Below are positions 33,106-43,745 of a DNA stretch of 64,000 nt, piece by piece. Position 1 is the first letter of the stretch, and each line of letters opens with the position of its first letter. The notes beneath the pieces were generated by a model that saw only the letters and a program-made list of their open reading frames with translations, searched no databases and had not been told where the DNA came from. Source of the stretch: Agapanthus africanus (Eukaryota; Streptophyta; Magnoliopsida; Asparagales; Amaryllidaceae); contig JASDDO010000006.1 of NCBI GenBank assembly GCA_030015575.1, positions 382,872,137 to 382,936,136 on the forward strand, written 5' to 3'. Position numbers and translations under genes: made by a program.

Positions 33106-35180
33106 TGTAAGTCCACGTTGCGACCCCCGGTTCTTACGGGGAGGCGGAAACGGTATAAAAATCAAATTTTAGCGCATGGGGCAACATGGACTAACAAAGT
33201 CGGGATCTTTTCTAAACTAAACTAGCTAACATGCTAAGGAGAGTTAGGATGGATGGTTATACCTAACTTGAACTCCTTCTTCTTCAAACTTTTGTAGAGG
33301 TTGATGGTTCTTTCCTCGTTGCCTTCTTCCGTCGAAGATGGATCCACCTAAGGGTTCAACCTTCGGGCTCTTTCTCGAACTTTGAGAGAACTAGAATCTC
33401 CGGCTTGCTAAACCTTGATCCTAGAGTGAGTAGAGAGTGTCTTTTGGGGTTTTATCTTTTCAAGGAGAGAGATTCTCAACTCATGAGAGGGGTTCTCCTT
33501 GAGCTAGAGGAAGAAGAAGATGAAATGAGGAGAGAGAAGCCAAATGAAAAAGTGAGCTCTTTTCTTTTTGCAACCATAATATAAAGCAAAAGAATGATCA
33601 AATAATAATAATAATGAAAATGGAAAGGTTGATGGAAAGTTTAGGAATGACCATTATCATTTCAAACATTAAATGAATTTGCTAGAATCAAAGAGCATCT
33701 TTCTTTTGTAATGATGATGGTCAAAACTTCAACCATGGTCAACAAGTCAACCATGGTCAACAAGTCAACATAAAAACCAACCATGACACAATTTCATTTT
33801 ATTAATATTATTAATTAAAATAACATAAATCCATTAGGGTTTGGAAAAAGACGACTGTCAACTGTGCATACGCACCCGTTCCGAAACCCTAATGAAAGTC
33901 CTATTCCTCTTCCTCAAATAACTGTGCATACACACCTGCATCCTTTTCCGAGGAACATGAATACTGAGAGATAAAAAGCAACCCCAAAACATATACCAGT
34001 ATCTGACTCAAACCAGAGCCAGCCAGTAATATCCGTCCGGACTCCAAACGTGCACAAGTGCGCGGATGAGAACGAACCCTGTCGCAAAACCATGCGACCT
34101 CTACTCTGTTTTGCCCAGAGGCGAATACCCTCTATGTGGGACTCTAAAGACTCGACACTACGCTGGCAGTGGGTTTAACCACAGACCGCAAGCGGCACTA
34201 GCTGTGCGTAACGGTCCCCAGGTAGATGCCGACAAGAAGGCTGACGAGGTGAACCCCATCTGAACTCCTACTGAGTCTGAATGTGACATTCTCCGTACAG
34301 TCCGGTCTGTTCGTCTGATACATCGCATGTCGGGCCTAGGGGGCGGTAAAACGTCAGTCCCGCAATAGCGGTACAAGTCGTGTCGGAGTGAAGCCCAAAA
34401 CACCCTGAGATAACACTGGAAGCCTACCAGTATATCTCGCTTGCCCTGGCCAGGGACTACTCGTGTAATGGCTCTCCTAGACACAGCGCGATGTCAACCC
34501 CCAATACCGGGAGAGACGAATCCTGTCTAACCGGCACTGCCTCCAAGTGCTTCGGGACTGCACCCAACTACCACCTGTTTGCACGACTCCTTTGAGCCGT
34601 GGTAGGGTAGTAGTCAAAGTACAGTGGGAACACACTCGAGGCGAAGTGCCAGTGTCAAGTCAGCGGACTAAGCTGTACTCATGTCACCTGGGAACTGATA
34701 ACTGACGATAGGTATAATACCAACCTGTCAGTTCCCGACGAGTCCTGTCCAGTGTACTCGTAACCCAACGAGCACCCGTATACTATCTCCAGTACGACGT
34801 ACTGATGGCTGTGGGACAGACCATCTCCCACACTGGGATGAGAAGCGCATACGCTAGTCTACTCCGGAGTATCGATGCCCTGTCTCGATAGTCCTGCGAC
34901 TAGGGACCTGTATAAGGATGTGCTTACAGATTACCCAGCCCCCACTAGTGTGACTGCCATCACAACGCTGGTAATCAAGCAAAGATCCTAAGGGCTCCAC
35001 TAATGCGTATAGGTGATATCGCAAAATAAACACATGTACACATTGAAGTAGAAACAAACCAAGTAGCATACTACTATATTTAGCAAGATTGTTTATACAA
35101 GGTGAATATCCCAAGCTTCCATCAAGTAATATACAAACTAGTATGATACAGTAATGGCCTCTAGGGCATATACACTAACA
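33106..35180 (-). repeat. 3' LTR of copia-B
   Basis: In element orientation it starts TGTTAGTGTATATGCCC and ends GGACTTACA. It is nearly identical to 41174-43249. The first 600 bp of the element-oriented LTR are related to the copia-A LTRs. Small open frames inside it recur in both copies but show no domain. Confidence 0.96.
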
Positions 35181-35193
35181 ATCTCCCACTTGC
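35181..35193 (-). promoter_or_regulatory. Polypurine tract of copia-B
   Basis: The minus strand reads GCAAGTGGGAGAT between the gag-pol stop and the 3' LTR. Confidence 0.88.
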
Positions 35194-35194
35194 A

Positions 35195-38100
35195 CTAAGG
35201 CCATGTACTGGCGTATCGAAGACCTATCATCTCGATTAGCCGCTCGAACTTAGTCTGGGGTAGGGCCTTGGTGAATGGATCTGCAGTGTTTTCTTCTGAA
35301 GCAACCCTCCGAACCTCGATCTCCTTGCGATCCACGATCTCCCTGATCAGGTGATACCGCCTCAAGATGTGCCTGGATCTCTGATGGGACCTGGGTTCCT
35401 TTTCTAAAGCTATAGCCCCGTTGTTGTCGCAATACAGAGGTATTGGGTCAACAATGGACGGAACCACCTGAAGTTCTTTCAAGAACTTCCTTATCCAGAC
35501 AGCTTCTTTTACGGCATCAGATGCAGCGATGTATTCCGCTTCCATCGTCGAGTCTGCAACGGTTTCCTGTTTGGAACTCTTCCAACACACCGCCCCTCCA
35601 TTGAGGGTAAAGACAAAACCCGACATGGACTTGGAATCATCCTTGTCACTCTGGAAGCTGGAGTCAGCAAAGGCCTCGATCTGGAGGTCTTTTCCGCCAT
35701 ACACCAAGAACATCTCCTTAGTCCTTCTCAGGTACTTGAGAATGTTCTTTACCGCTATCCAGTGTTTCTCCCCAGGGTTTGACTGATACCGGCTTACCAC
35801 ACTCAGTGCATAAGCTACATCCGGTCTGGTACACAACATCGCATACATTATAGAGCCTACCGCAGAAGCGTAGGGTATAATAGACATGCGATCCCTCTCC
35901 AAATCAGTCTTGGGAGACATCTCTTTAGAGAGGGTGATCCCGTGACAAGCCGGTAGGTTACCGCGCTTGGAATCTTCCATACTGAATCTTTTCACTATGG
36001 TGTCGATGTACCTGGACTGAGAAAGTCCTAATATCCTCTTGGATCTATCACGATGGATCCGGATCCTCAGGATGTATGAGGCATCACCCAGGTCTTTCAT
36101 GGAGAACCTGTGTGACAAGAACCCTTTGACAGATTGTAGCATAGGAATGTCATTTCCTATTAAGAGAATGTCATCCACGTATAAAATGAGGAATACTACA
36201 GTTCTCGCTACAAATCTACTATAGATGCATGGTTCATCTGGATTTTTGATAAAGCCAAATTCCTTGACCGTCTCATCAAAACAGATGTTCCAACTCCGCG
36301 ATGCCTGCTTTAGTCCATAGATGGACTTAAGCAACTTGCACACTTTTCCGCTGCTCCCACTCTGAATGAAACCCTCTGGCTGATCCATATAGACACACTC
36401 CTCTAAATTTCCATTTAAAAAAGCGGTTTTTACGTCCATCTGCCAAATCTCATAATCGTGGAAGGCAGCAATGGCAAGAAGTATCCGAATGGATTTCAGC
36501 ATAGCCACTGGAGAAAAGGTTTCGTCATAGTCCAAGCCAGGTCTTTGACGGAATCCCTTTGCTACAAGTCTAGCTTTATAGGTCTCAACCTGTCCATCTA
36601 CACCAATCTTCCTTTTGAAGATCCACTTGCATCCTACGGGTTTTACCCCGTCTGGAGCAATGTCCAATGTCCATACTTTGTTGGTGTACATGGACTCCAT
36701 TTCGGTCCTCATTGCATCCAGCCATTTTACCGAGTCAACGCTCTGAACGGCCTGCTGGAAGCTAGTAGGCTCATCATAATCTATGATGCAATCTTCTCTA
36801 TCCCCGTCTATGAGAAAACCGTAGTATCTCTCGGGCGGATGAGACTGCCTACTACTCCTGCGGAGCGGCGTAGGAATGTCCTGTTCATTTGAACCCTCTG
36901 GTTCTACTAAGCTTTCAGTAATAGCTTGTGGTTCTGGAATCTCTTCCAGTTCTATTGCGTTCCCACTTATCTGGGTTTCCAAAAACTCAGTTTCCAAGAA
37001 GCGGGCATGTTGAGAAACAAAAACTTTTTGTTCCTCAGCGGAATAGAACAGATACCCCCTGGAGTTCTTTGGGTATCCCACAAACTTACATTGTACTGAA
37101 CGTGCCTCGAGCTTGTCCGTATGCTGCTTTTTTACAAAAGCTGGACATCCCCATATCTTAAGGTACTTAAGACAGGGTTTCTTCCCACTCCACATCTGAT
37201 ATGGAGTGGTAGGCACAGTCTTGGTAGGAGCCTTGTTCAAGAGATATGCAGCTGCTTCTAGTGCATAGCCCCAGAAAGATCGCGGTAACTCAGCCTTACT
37301 CATCATGGAACGAACCATATCCAATAGGGTTCGATTCCTCCTTTCCGATACACCGTTATGTTGCGGAGTGTATGGAGGAGTACGCTGAGAGAGAATTCCA
37401 TTCTCTTTTAAATAGTCCAGAAACTCGGCACTCAAGTATTCACCACCTCGATCCGATCTTAGAATCTTAATACTTTTGCCTGTTTGTTTTTCAACTTCAT
37501 TCTTGTAATCCCGAAATTTCTCAAAGGCCTCGGATTTGTGCTTCATTAAGAAGACATGTCCATACCTAGAGAAATCGTCTGTGAAAGTAAAGAAGTATGA
37601 ATAACCGCTTCGCGCATGTGTAGACATTGAACCACACACGTCACTGTGTATGAGTCCCAAGAGCTCGCTCGCTCTTACTCCGTGTCCAGTGAACGGAGTC
37701 TTTGTCATCTTTCCCATGAGACAAGATTCACAAGTGGCATAAGACTGATACTCGAACGGATCCAAGTATCCTTCTTTATGTAACTTAGTCAACCGTGTCT
37801 CATTGATGTGACCCAGTCTACAATGCCATAAGAAAGCCTGATTGATATCTGGAGACTTTCTTTTGTGTGTATTCTGGATATTGAAAATCTGTGGTTGGTT
37901 TAATACGTATATACCATTGCTCAATATACCTGACCCAATCAGAACTTGATTAAGGTGAATGTTTACAACATTACTTACAAACACAAATTCATAACCTTCT
38001 TTAGAAACCAAAGATACAGAAATGATATTACAAGTTGCGTTGGGTACAAAAAAGCAATTACGCAAAACCAAAACATGCCCATCTGACATTCCCAGGTGAT

Positions 38101-39067
38101 AGTCCCCCACGGCTTTAGCATCCATGCTAGCTCCGTTCGCAACTCTGAGGGTCATGTCACCTTCCTTCAAAAACCTACGGTTTCTCAACGCCTGCAAAGA
38201 ATTACAGATATGAGATCCTGATCCGGTATCCAATACCCAGGAAGTAGAGTTTATAGAAAGACAGTTTTCAATAACATACACACCTGAAGCTGAAGCCGCA
38301 ACCTGCTTCAGTTCCTGTGTCCTGGCCTTCCAAGCCCTGCAATCTTTCTTCCAGTGTCCACTCTTATGACAATAGAAGCATTCTTCCTTTCCAACAAGCT
38401 TCCCCGCAATCTTTGTTGCCTTTTCCTTTCCCTTCGTACCCACTTTACTAACACCGCCTCTTGGTTTGGCGGGGGCTTTCTTCCTCTTTCCCTTGGCTTT
38501 CGCCTTGGACCTAGAGGAAGAAGATCCTCCTACAAACAAAGCGGGTGTTTCCCTACCCTTCTGTAGGGTGCCCTCTGCGCTCCTCAGCAGGTTGAGGAGT
38601 TCTGAAAGTTCAACTTCCTTTTCTTGTAAGTTGAAGTTCAGTATAAACTGGGCGTAAGTGGATGGAAGGGACTGGAGAATTAAATCCGTATAGAGTTCAC
38701 TGTCCAACGTGGTCCCAAGTTCTGCGAGCTCCTCAGTGTAGCCAATCATCTTAAGCACGTGGTCCGCTACCGATGATCCGACGGCCAACTTTGTCGAAAA
38801 TAACTTCTTCGACACTTCGTATCTTGCGATACGAGACTGCTCTCCATACAGTTCTTTTGTATGGAGAAATATGGACTCGAGGTCCATATTCTCATGCCTC
38901 CTCTGATGTTCGTTGTCCATAGAGGCAAGCACGAGGCACCTGGCCTTCGCGCAATCAATCTCCCAAGTCTTACGGATTTCCTTATCCGCGACGCTGGAGG
39001 TGGGACCTGGGACGGGGGGAGCTTTGGTGGTAAGAAGATACCCCAGCTTGTCGTAAGCGATTGCCAA
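35195..39067 (-). CDS. gag-pol: copia-B Gag-Pol polyprotein
   Basis: The 1290-residue open frame has the Ty1/copia domain order: Gag (about 1-225); zinc knuckle C230-X2-C233-X4-H238-X4-C243; aspartic protease WVLDTGSGSH (DTG 280-282); integrase H415-H420-C446-C449 and catalytic D476, D539, E575; reverse transcriptase with MDVKTAFLNG (D878) and YVDD (963-966); RNase H with D1134, E1176 and D1214, ending FTKALP. All catalytic residues I checked are present. The family start lies upstream at 39145, but codon 21 of that frame is TAG (39083-39085), where copia-A has TGG. Translation might restart at 39067, losing 26 residues, or need readthrough. Confidence 0.96.
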   Translation of the reverse strand: MAIAYDKLGYLLTTKAPPVPGPTSSVADKEIRKTWEIDCAKARCLVLASMDNEHQRRHENMDLESIFLHTKELYGEQSRIARYEVSKKLFSTKLAVGSSVADHVLKMIGYTEELAELGTTLDSELYTDLILQSLPSTYAQFILNFNLQEKEVELSELLNLLRSAEGTLQKGRETPALFVGGSSSSRSKAKAKGKRKKAPAKPRGGVSKVGTKGKEKATKIAGKLVGKEECFYCHKSGHWKKDCRAWKARTQELKQVAASASGVYVIENCLSINSTSWVLDTGSGSHICNSLQALRNRRFLKEGDMTLRVANGASMDAKAVGDYHLGMSDGHVLVLRNCFFVPNATCNIISVSLVSKEGYEFVFVSNVVNIHLNQVLIGSGILSNGIYVLNQPQIFNIQNTHKRKSPDINQAFLWHCRLGHINETRLTKLHKEGYLDPFEYQSYATCESCLMGKMTKTPFTGHGVRASELLGLIHSDVCGSMSTHARSGYSYFFTFTDDFSRYGHVFLMKHKSEAFEKFRDYKNEVEKQTGKSIKILRSDRGGEYLSAEFLDYLKENGILSQRTPPYTPQHNGVSERRNRTLLDMVRSMMSKAELPRSFWGYALEAAAYLLNKAPTKTVPTTPYQMWSGKKPCLKYLKIWGCPAFVKKQHTDKLEARSVQCKFVGYPKNSRGYLFYSAEEQKVFVSQHARFLETEFLETQISGNAIELEEIPEPQAITESLVEPEGSNEQDIPTPLRRSSRQSHPPERYYGFLIDGDREDCIIDYDEPTSFQQAVQSVDSVKWLDAMRTEMESMYTNKVWTLDIAPDGVKPVGCKWIFKRKIGVDGQVETYKARLVAKGFRQRPGLDYDETFSPVAMLKSIRILLAIAAFHDYEIWQMDVKTAFLNGNLEECVYMDQPEGFIQSGSSGKVCKLLKSIYGLKQASRSWNICFDETVKEFGFIKNPDEPCIYSRFVARTVVFLILYVDDILLIGNDIPMLQSVKGFLSHRFSMKDLGDASYILRIRIHRDRSKRILGLSQSRYIDTIVKRFSMEDSKRGNLPACHGITLSKEMSPKTDLERDRMSIIPYASAVGSIMYAMLCTRPDVAYALSVVSRYQSNPGEKHWIAVKNILKYLRRTKEMFLVYGGKDLQIEAFADSSFQSDKDDSKSMSGFVFTLNGGAVCWKSSKQETVADSTMEAEYIAASDAVKEAVWIRKFLKELQVVPSIVDPIPLYCDNNGAIALEKEPRSHQRSRHILRRYHLIREIVDRKEIEVRRVASEENTADPFTKALPQTKFERLIEMIGLRYASTWP

Positions 39068-39641
39068 TTTGACATTCCTGAGCTAATCTTTGTAGTTTGG
39101 CCCTGTCAGTATGTTTTTATCTAGAAGTAACTTAAGTCCAGTCATTTCGAATTTGGTCGCTGCAGGGGGGAAAGAAGAAACACTTTAGCACGATGCTCTT
39201 GCAAGTTTAGAATGGTTTTTAATTTGTCTAAACAGGATGGCACCCACTGTCTCTCGAATCCCTCCTCAAACCACAAAGGAAGAATTAGCCGGGATCAATC
39301 CCACCGCACAATACTTGCTTAACCGTTCAGCCAGGCCAGTGTCGGTACTTCGAGGGAGGTTTTCCAATGCTTTCGCGAAGTTCCTTAATTTAAGAACCTC
39401 TTTTCCCTGGGGGCGTAGCCCCGCTAACACCTTTCTAGACACCTACTAGGTTTATAGCATTGATCGTTTAGTGAGAAATTTCCCGAGGAGTAGCATATAC
39501 TCACAGTAGGATCGGGATCCAAATATCATCGCGTGACGAAAATGAAGGAATCCTACCAAAATCATCACACTCCAAATGGTATGCAAATCTAGCAAGTTTC
39601 AGTACTTATGAAACTCCCGATGTGGATTTTTGCCCCATGCT

Positions 39642-39851
39642 CTTATGACCTTGACGAAGGTCAACAAATCATAAGTCACATGTCAAGTTCTGCCCGTCAT
39701 TATCCAGGTTAATTTGAACCCACCCGTATATACCCTTGACGAAGGTCAACAAGGCAATACGACTGTCCCAAACCAACGCATCTATCTATGCTACATATGA
39801 ACACCCAACAGCTACCAATCTCTATGTCTTGACGAAGGTCAACAAACATAG
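39642..39851 (-). other. Triplet of conserved stem-loops in copia-B leader
   Basis: In transcript order: 39822-39851 (outer CTATGT/ACATAG), 39725-39761 (CGTAT/ATACG) and 39642-39675 (CTTATGA/TCATAAG). All share TTG, then the inner stem TTGAC/GTCAA closed by CTTC. Outer stems differ completely yet each is self-complementary. Confidence 0.75.
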
Positions 39852-40187
39852 CTTGAATACTATTGAATATTCATACGAAACGACGGAGGGCTACGAATGG
39901 TTTTGGCGAAACCGTGAACGTAGTGAACTTGATATAATCGATGGAACGAGATAGCTTTTAGAAGGAGTGGCTCAAGCTCCGCATTTAAAAGTTAGTTTTG
40001 AAAAGAACCGAGTGGTTTTTCGAAAGTGTTCCAACGACTTTAACTTGGTTTATTATCTTGCATTAGTTCTTTTAATGCGTGATATTCTTGCATTAGTTCT
40101 TTTAATGCGTCCCATCATTTAATCCTACCATTGCAGAAAACAACCAAAATATGACGTACGCTTATGCCATTCGCATTCGCCACGGGG

Positions 40188-40232
40188 TCCCGTCATCACT
40201 CGTTAGGTTACTTAACTAACGACAGAGCGGGG
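40188..40232 (-). other. Conserved long hairpin in copia-B leader
   Basis: On the + strand CCCG...CGGG outer arms and CGTTAG/CTAACG inner arms enclose GTTACTTAA. The outer part is weaker than in copia-C. Confidence 0.6.
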
Positions 40233-41160
40233 GCTGGGCTAGCGCGGCTGTAAAACATAAGCAACGCCTAAATATAAAGCAATGATAGACATTACAGATC
40301 ACAGATGAATACATTGGATATACTAGCAATCCGCAATCCGTTCGAGCCTGCAACGAAAAAGCGGATTACACGGTCGCGGTGAATAGCAAATACCCCACCC
40401 AAGACCCCTACGGGTGCGGCAAACTACCCGCCAAGAACCCGGTAGTTTGTGCACCCCTCCATGGGTCTATCCTAGGAGCAAAAAACAGTAAAAAGAATTA
40501 TAGAATGACGGCTACAACCCCGACCCGGTTGTGCGGCCAAACAAATAATAATATTACATCAATTTACATTTACAATGAATGAAAGAAAAACAAAAGCTCA
40601 TCTCACATCCACCCCGGCTATTCACCCGCGATAGTCCAACACATTCATATACACAATCCAATATCAAACACAGATCATGTATAACCCCGACCAATCGACT
40701 TATAGCGATTAGCCGACGTTCAATACATGCAAACATCACAGATATAACCATCATAGTCAAAGTGCAGTGAAGTTCGGAAAAAATACGGAATTATAGGACC
40801 CCAAAAGTAAATTTCTGTTCTGGAAAATCTGGGCACATATAATATATTTTAAAAATCCCAAAACCAACACAGAGACACACTGCACGAAACCCGATCACCA
40901 GAAGACACTAAACGGCGGCGGATCCGCGGCTATAAGAAGAGGTGAGGCCACGGATCCGCGGCGGTTTGAAGGAATTAGGGGATCGTTTTTCTTGGGTGTT
41001 CACACAAAACCCTGAGCCGAATTTAGGTGTATAACAAATCTTGTTTTGACCAGAAAAATTTTTAACAGAAACTAGGGTTTTGTAAAAGTTTGGTTTTTTG
41101 GATTTTTCCGGTTCCGAACTTCGTTACACTTCACTACCAAGCTAGTTTAAGTTTAGTTAG

Positions 41161-41172
41161 GCTCTGATACCA
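41161..41172 (-). promoter_or_regulatory. Primer-binding site of copia-B (initiator tRNA-Met)
   Basis: The minus strand reads TGGTATCAGAGC one base inside the LTR end. This is the standard plant copia PBS complementary to the 3' end of initiator tRNA-Met. Confidence 0.95.
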
Positions 41173-41173
41173 C

Positions 41174-43249
41174 TGTAAGTCCACGTTGCGACCCCCGATT
41201 CTTACGGGGAGGCGGAAACGGTATAAAAATCAAATTTTAGCGCATGGGGCAACATGGACTAACAAAGTCGGGATCTTTTCTAAACTAAACTAGCTAACAT
41301 GCTAAGGAGAGTTAGGATGGATGGTTATACCTAACTTGAACTCCTTCTTCTTCAAACTTTTGTAGAGGTTGATGGTTCTTTCCTCGTTGCCTTCTTCCGT
41401 CGAAGATGGATCCACCTGAGGGTTCAACCTTCGGGCTCTTTCTCGAACTTTGAGAGAACTAGAATCTCCGGCTTGCTAAACCTTGATCCTAGAGTGAGTA
41501 GAGAGTGTCTTTTGGGGTTTTATCTTTTCAAGGAGAGAGATTCTCAACTCATGAGAGGGGTTCTCCTTGAGCTAGAGGAAGAAGAAGATGAAATGAGGAG
41601 AGAGAAGCCAAATGAAAAAGTGAGCTCTTTTCTTTTTGCAACCATAACATAAAGCAAAAGAATTATCAAATAATAATAATAATGAAAATGAAAAGGTTGA
41701 TGGAAAATTTAGGAATGACCATTATCATTTCAAACATTAAATGAATTTGCTAGAATCAAAGAGCATCTTTCTTTTGTAATGATGATGGTCAAAACTTCAA
41801 CCATGGTCAACAAGTCAACCATGGTCAACAAGTCAACATAAAAACCAACCATGACACAATTTCATTTTATTAATATTATTAATTGATATAACATAAATCC
41901 ATTAGGGTTTGGAAAAAGACGACTGTCAACTGTGCATACGCACTCGTTCCGAAACCCTAATGAAAGTCCTATTCCTCTTCCTCAAATAACTGTGCATACA
42001 CACCTGCATCCTTGTTCCGAGGAACATGAATACTGAGATATAAAAAGCAACCCCAAAACATATACCAGTATCTGACTCAAACCAGAGCCAGCCAGTAATA
42101 TCCGTCCGGACTCCAAACGTGCACAAGTGCGCGGATGAGAACGAACCCTGTCGCAAAACCATGCGACCTCTACTCTGTTTTGCCCAGAGGCGAATACCCT
42201 CTATGTGGGACTCTAAAGACTCGACACTACGCTGGCAGTGGGTTTAACCACAGACCGCAAGCGGCACTAGCTGTGCGTAACGGTCCCCAGGTAGATGCCG
42301 ACAAGAAGGCTGACGAGGTGAACCCCATCTGAACTCCTACTGAGTCTGAATGTGACATTCTCCGTACAGTCCGGTCTGTTCGTCTGATACATCGCATGTC
42401 GGGCCTAGGGGGCGGTAAAACGTCAGTCCCGCAATAGCGGTACAAGTCGTGTCGGAGTGAAGCCCAAAACACCCTGAGATAACACTGGAAGCCTACCAGT
42501 ATATCTCGCTTGCCCTGGCCAGGGACTACTCGTGTAATGGCTCTCCTAGACACAGCGCGATGTCAACCCCCAATACCGGGAGAGACGAATCCTGTCTAAC
42601 CGGCACTGCCTCCAAGTGCTTCGGGACTGCACCCAACTACCACCTGTTTGCACGACTCCTTTGAGCCGTGGTAGGGTAGTAGTCAAAGTACAGTGGGAAC
42701 ACACTCGAGGCGAAGTGCCAGTGTCAAGTCAGCGGACTAAGCTGTACTCATGTCACCTGGGAACTGATAACTGACGATAGGTATAATACCAACCTGTCAG
42801 TTCCCGACGAGTCCTGTCCAGTGTACTCGTAACCCAACGAGCACCCGTATACTATCTCCAGTACGACGTACTGATGGCTGTGGGACAGACCATCTCCCAC
42901 ACTGGGATGAGAAGCGCATACGCTAGTCTACTCCGGAGTATCGATGCCCTGTCTCGATAGTCCTGCGACTAGGGACCTGTATAAGGATGTGCTTACAGAT
43001 TACCCAGCCCCCACTAGTGTGACTGCCATCACAACGCTGGTAATCAAGCAAAGATCCTAAGGGCTCCACTAATGCGTATAGGTGATATCGCAAAATAAAT
43101 ACATGTACACATTGAAGTAGAAACAAACCAAGTAGCATACTACTATATTTAGCAAGATTGTTTATACAAGGTGAATATCCCAAGCTTCCATCAAGTAATA
43201 TACAAACTAGTATGATACAGTAATGGCCTCTAGGGCATATACACTAACA
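41174..43249 (-). repeat. 5' LTR of copia-B
   Basis: Matches 33106-35180 apart from about a dozen differences, mostly single-base (e.g. near 41198, 41418 and 41648, and a 1-bp insertion near 42013). Confidence 0.96.
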
Positions 43250-43254
43250 CAGCG

Positions 43255-43716
43255 CCCTTGTGCTAGGCATGTGAGGCGCTGGCGCTCACGCGTCTTTTGG
43301 GCGCCATCTTCCTCCTCATTTTACATGCACTCCACACTAAAAATACTTCCCCCATTAGAAAAAAATTTCTAACGGGGTGCTGCCCCGTACCCCGCAAGGG
43401 GGGCGCTGGCCCCCTTGACCTTCAGCCCACTATCCGGGTAGCGGGACCTCCGTAAAAACTCTGCGGGGCCCCCGATATATCCAAAACTCTTTCAAAATAC
43501 AACACTGCACATTGAGTTCGCATGACCTGTTTGACCCGTCAATCGGAGGTTCTCTCGCTCCAAAGGCGAGAGGTAATTAATGGCAGCTTAGTCCGCGGCT
43601 GCCGGAGATTCGGATCCCCACAATCAATAAACCCCAGCCTACCCTAGACAGGGGGAATCTGTAATGCCCCTGACAAGCACGCGCGTATTCCCATCTCAAT
43701 GGGGTGACGAAAAACA
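43255..43716 (+). repeat. 5' LTR of gypsy-2, right part
   Basis: Resumes the GC-rich repeat after copia-B and ends near GAAAAACA just before the PBS. The exact end is uncertain by about 10 bp because the 3' LTR is missing. Confidence 0.65.
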
Positions 43717-43725
43717 CCCTATAGA

Positions 43726-43745
43726 TTCTGGCACACCCGGTGGGA
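43726..43745 (+). promoter_or_regulatory. Primer-binding site of gypsy-2
   Basis: TTCTGGCACACCCGGTGGGA matches the gypsy-1 site with one difference. Confidence 0.75.

Larger units (their letters stand above)
39146..41160 (-). other. copia-B leader
   Basis: Two kilobases lie between the PBS and the gag start, with no convincing gene. It aligns with the leaders of copia-A and copia-C and carries the conserved hairpins listed below. An unusually long leader such as this is where packaging and translation signals are expected. Confidence 0.8.
33106..43249 (-). mobile_element. copia-B: young, nearly intact Ty1/copia element, TSD CAGCG
   Basis: The TSD copies are 33101-33105 and 43250-43254. LTRs of 2075 and 2076 bp start TGTAAGTCC and end CTAACA on the + strand. 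It has a PPT (35181-35193), gag-pol (35195-39067), a 2-kb leader and a PBS matching initiator tRNA-Met (41161-41172). By eye the LTRs differ at about a dozen positions (about 0.6%), which marks it as the youngest layer. The only coding defect I see is a TAG upstream of the open frame. Confidence 0.96.

Noticed and set aside
34066-34484. Frames of 65 and 108 residues repeated at 42135-42553
   Set aside because: They lie in the two identical LTRs of copia-B; their conservation only reflects LTR identity.
41161-41172. Possible tRNA gene
   Set aside because: Only the 12 bases complementary to the tRNA 3' end are present, as expected for a primer-binding site.
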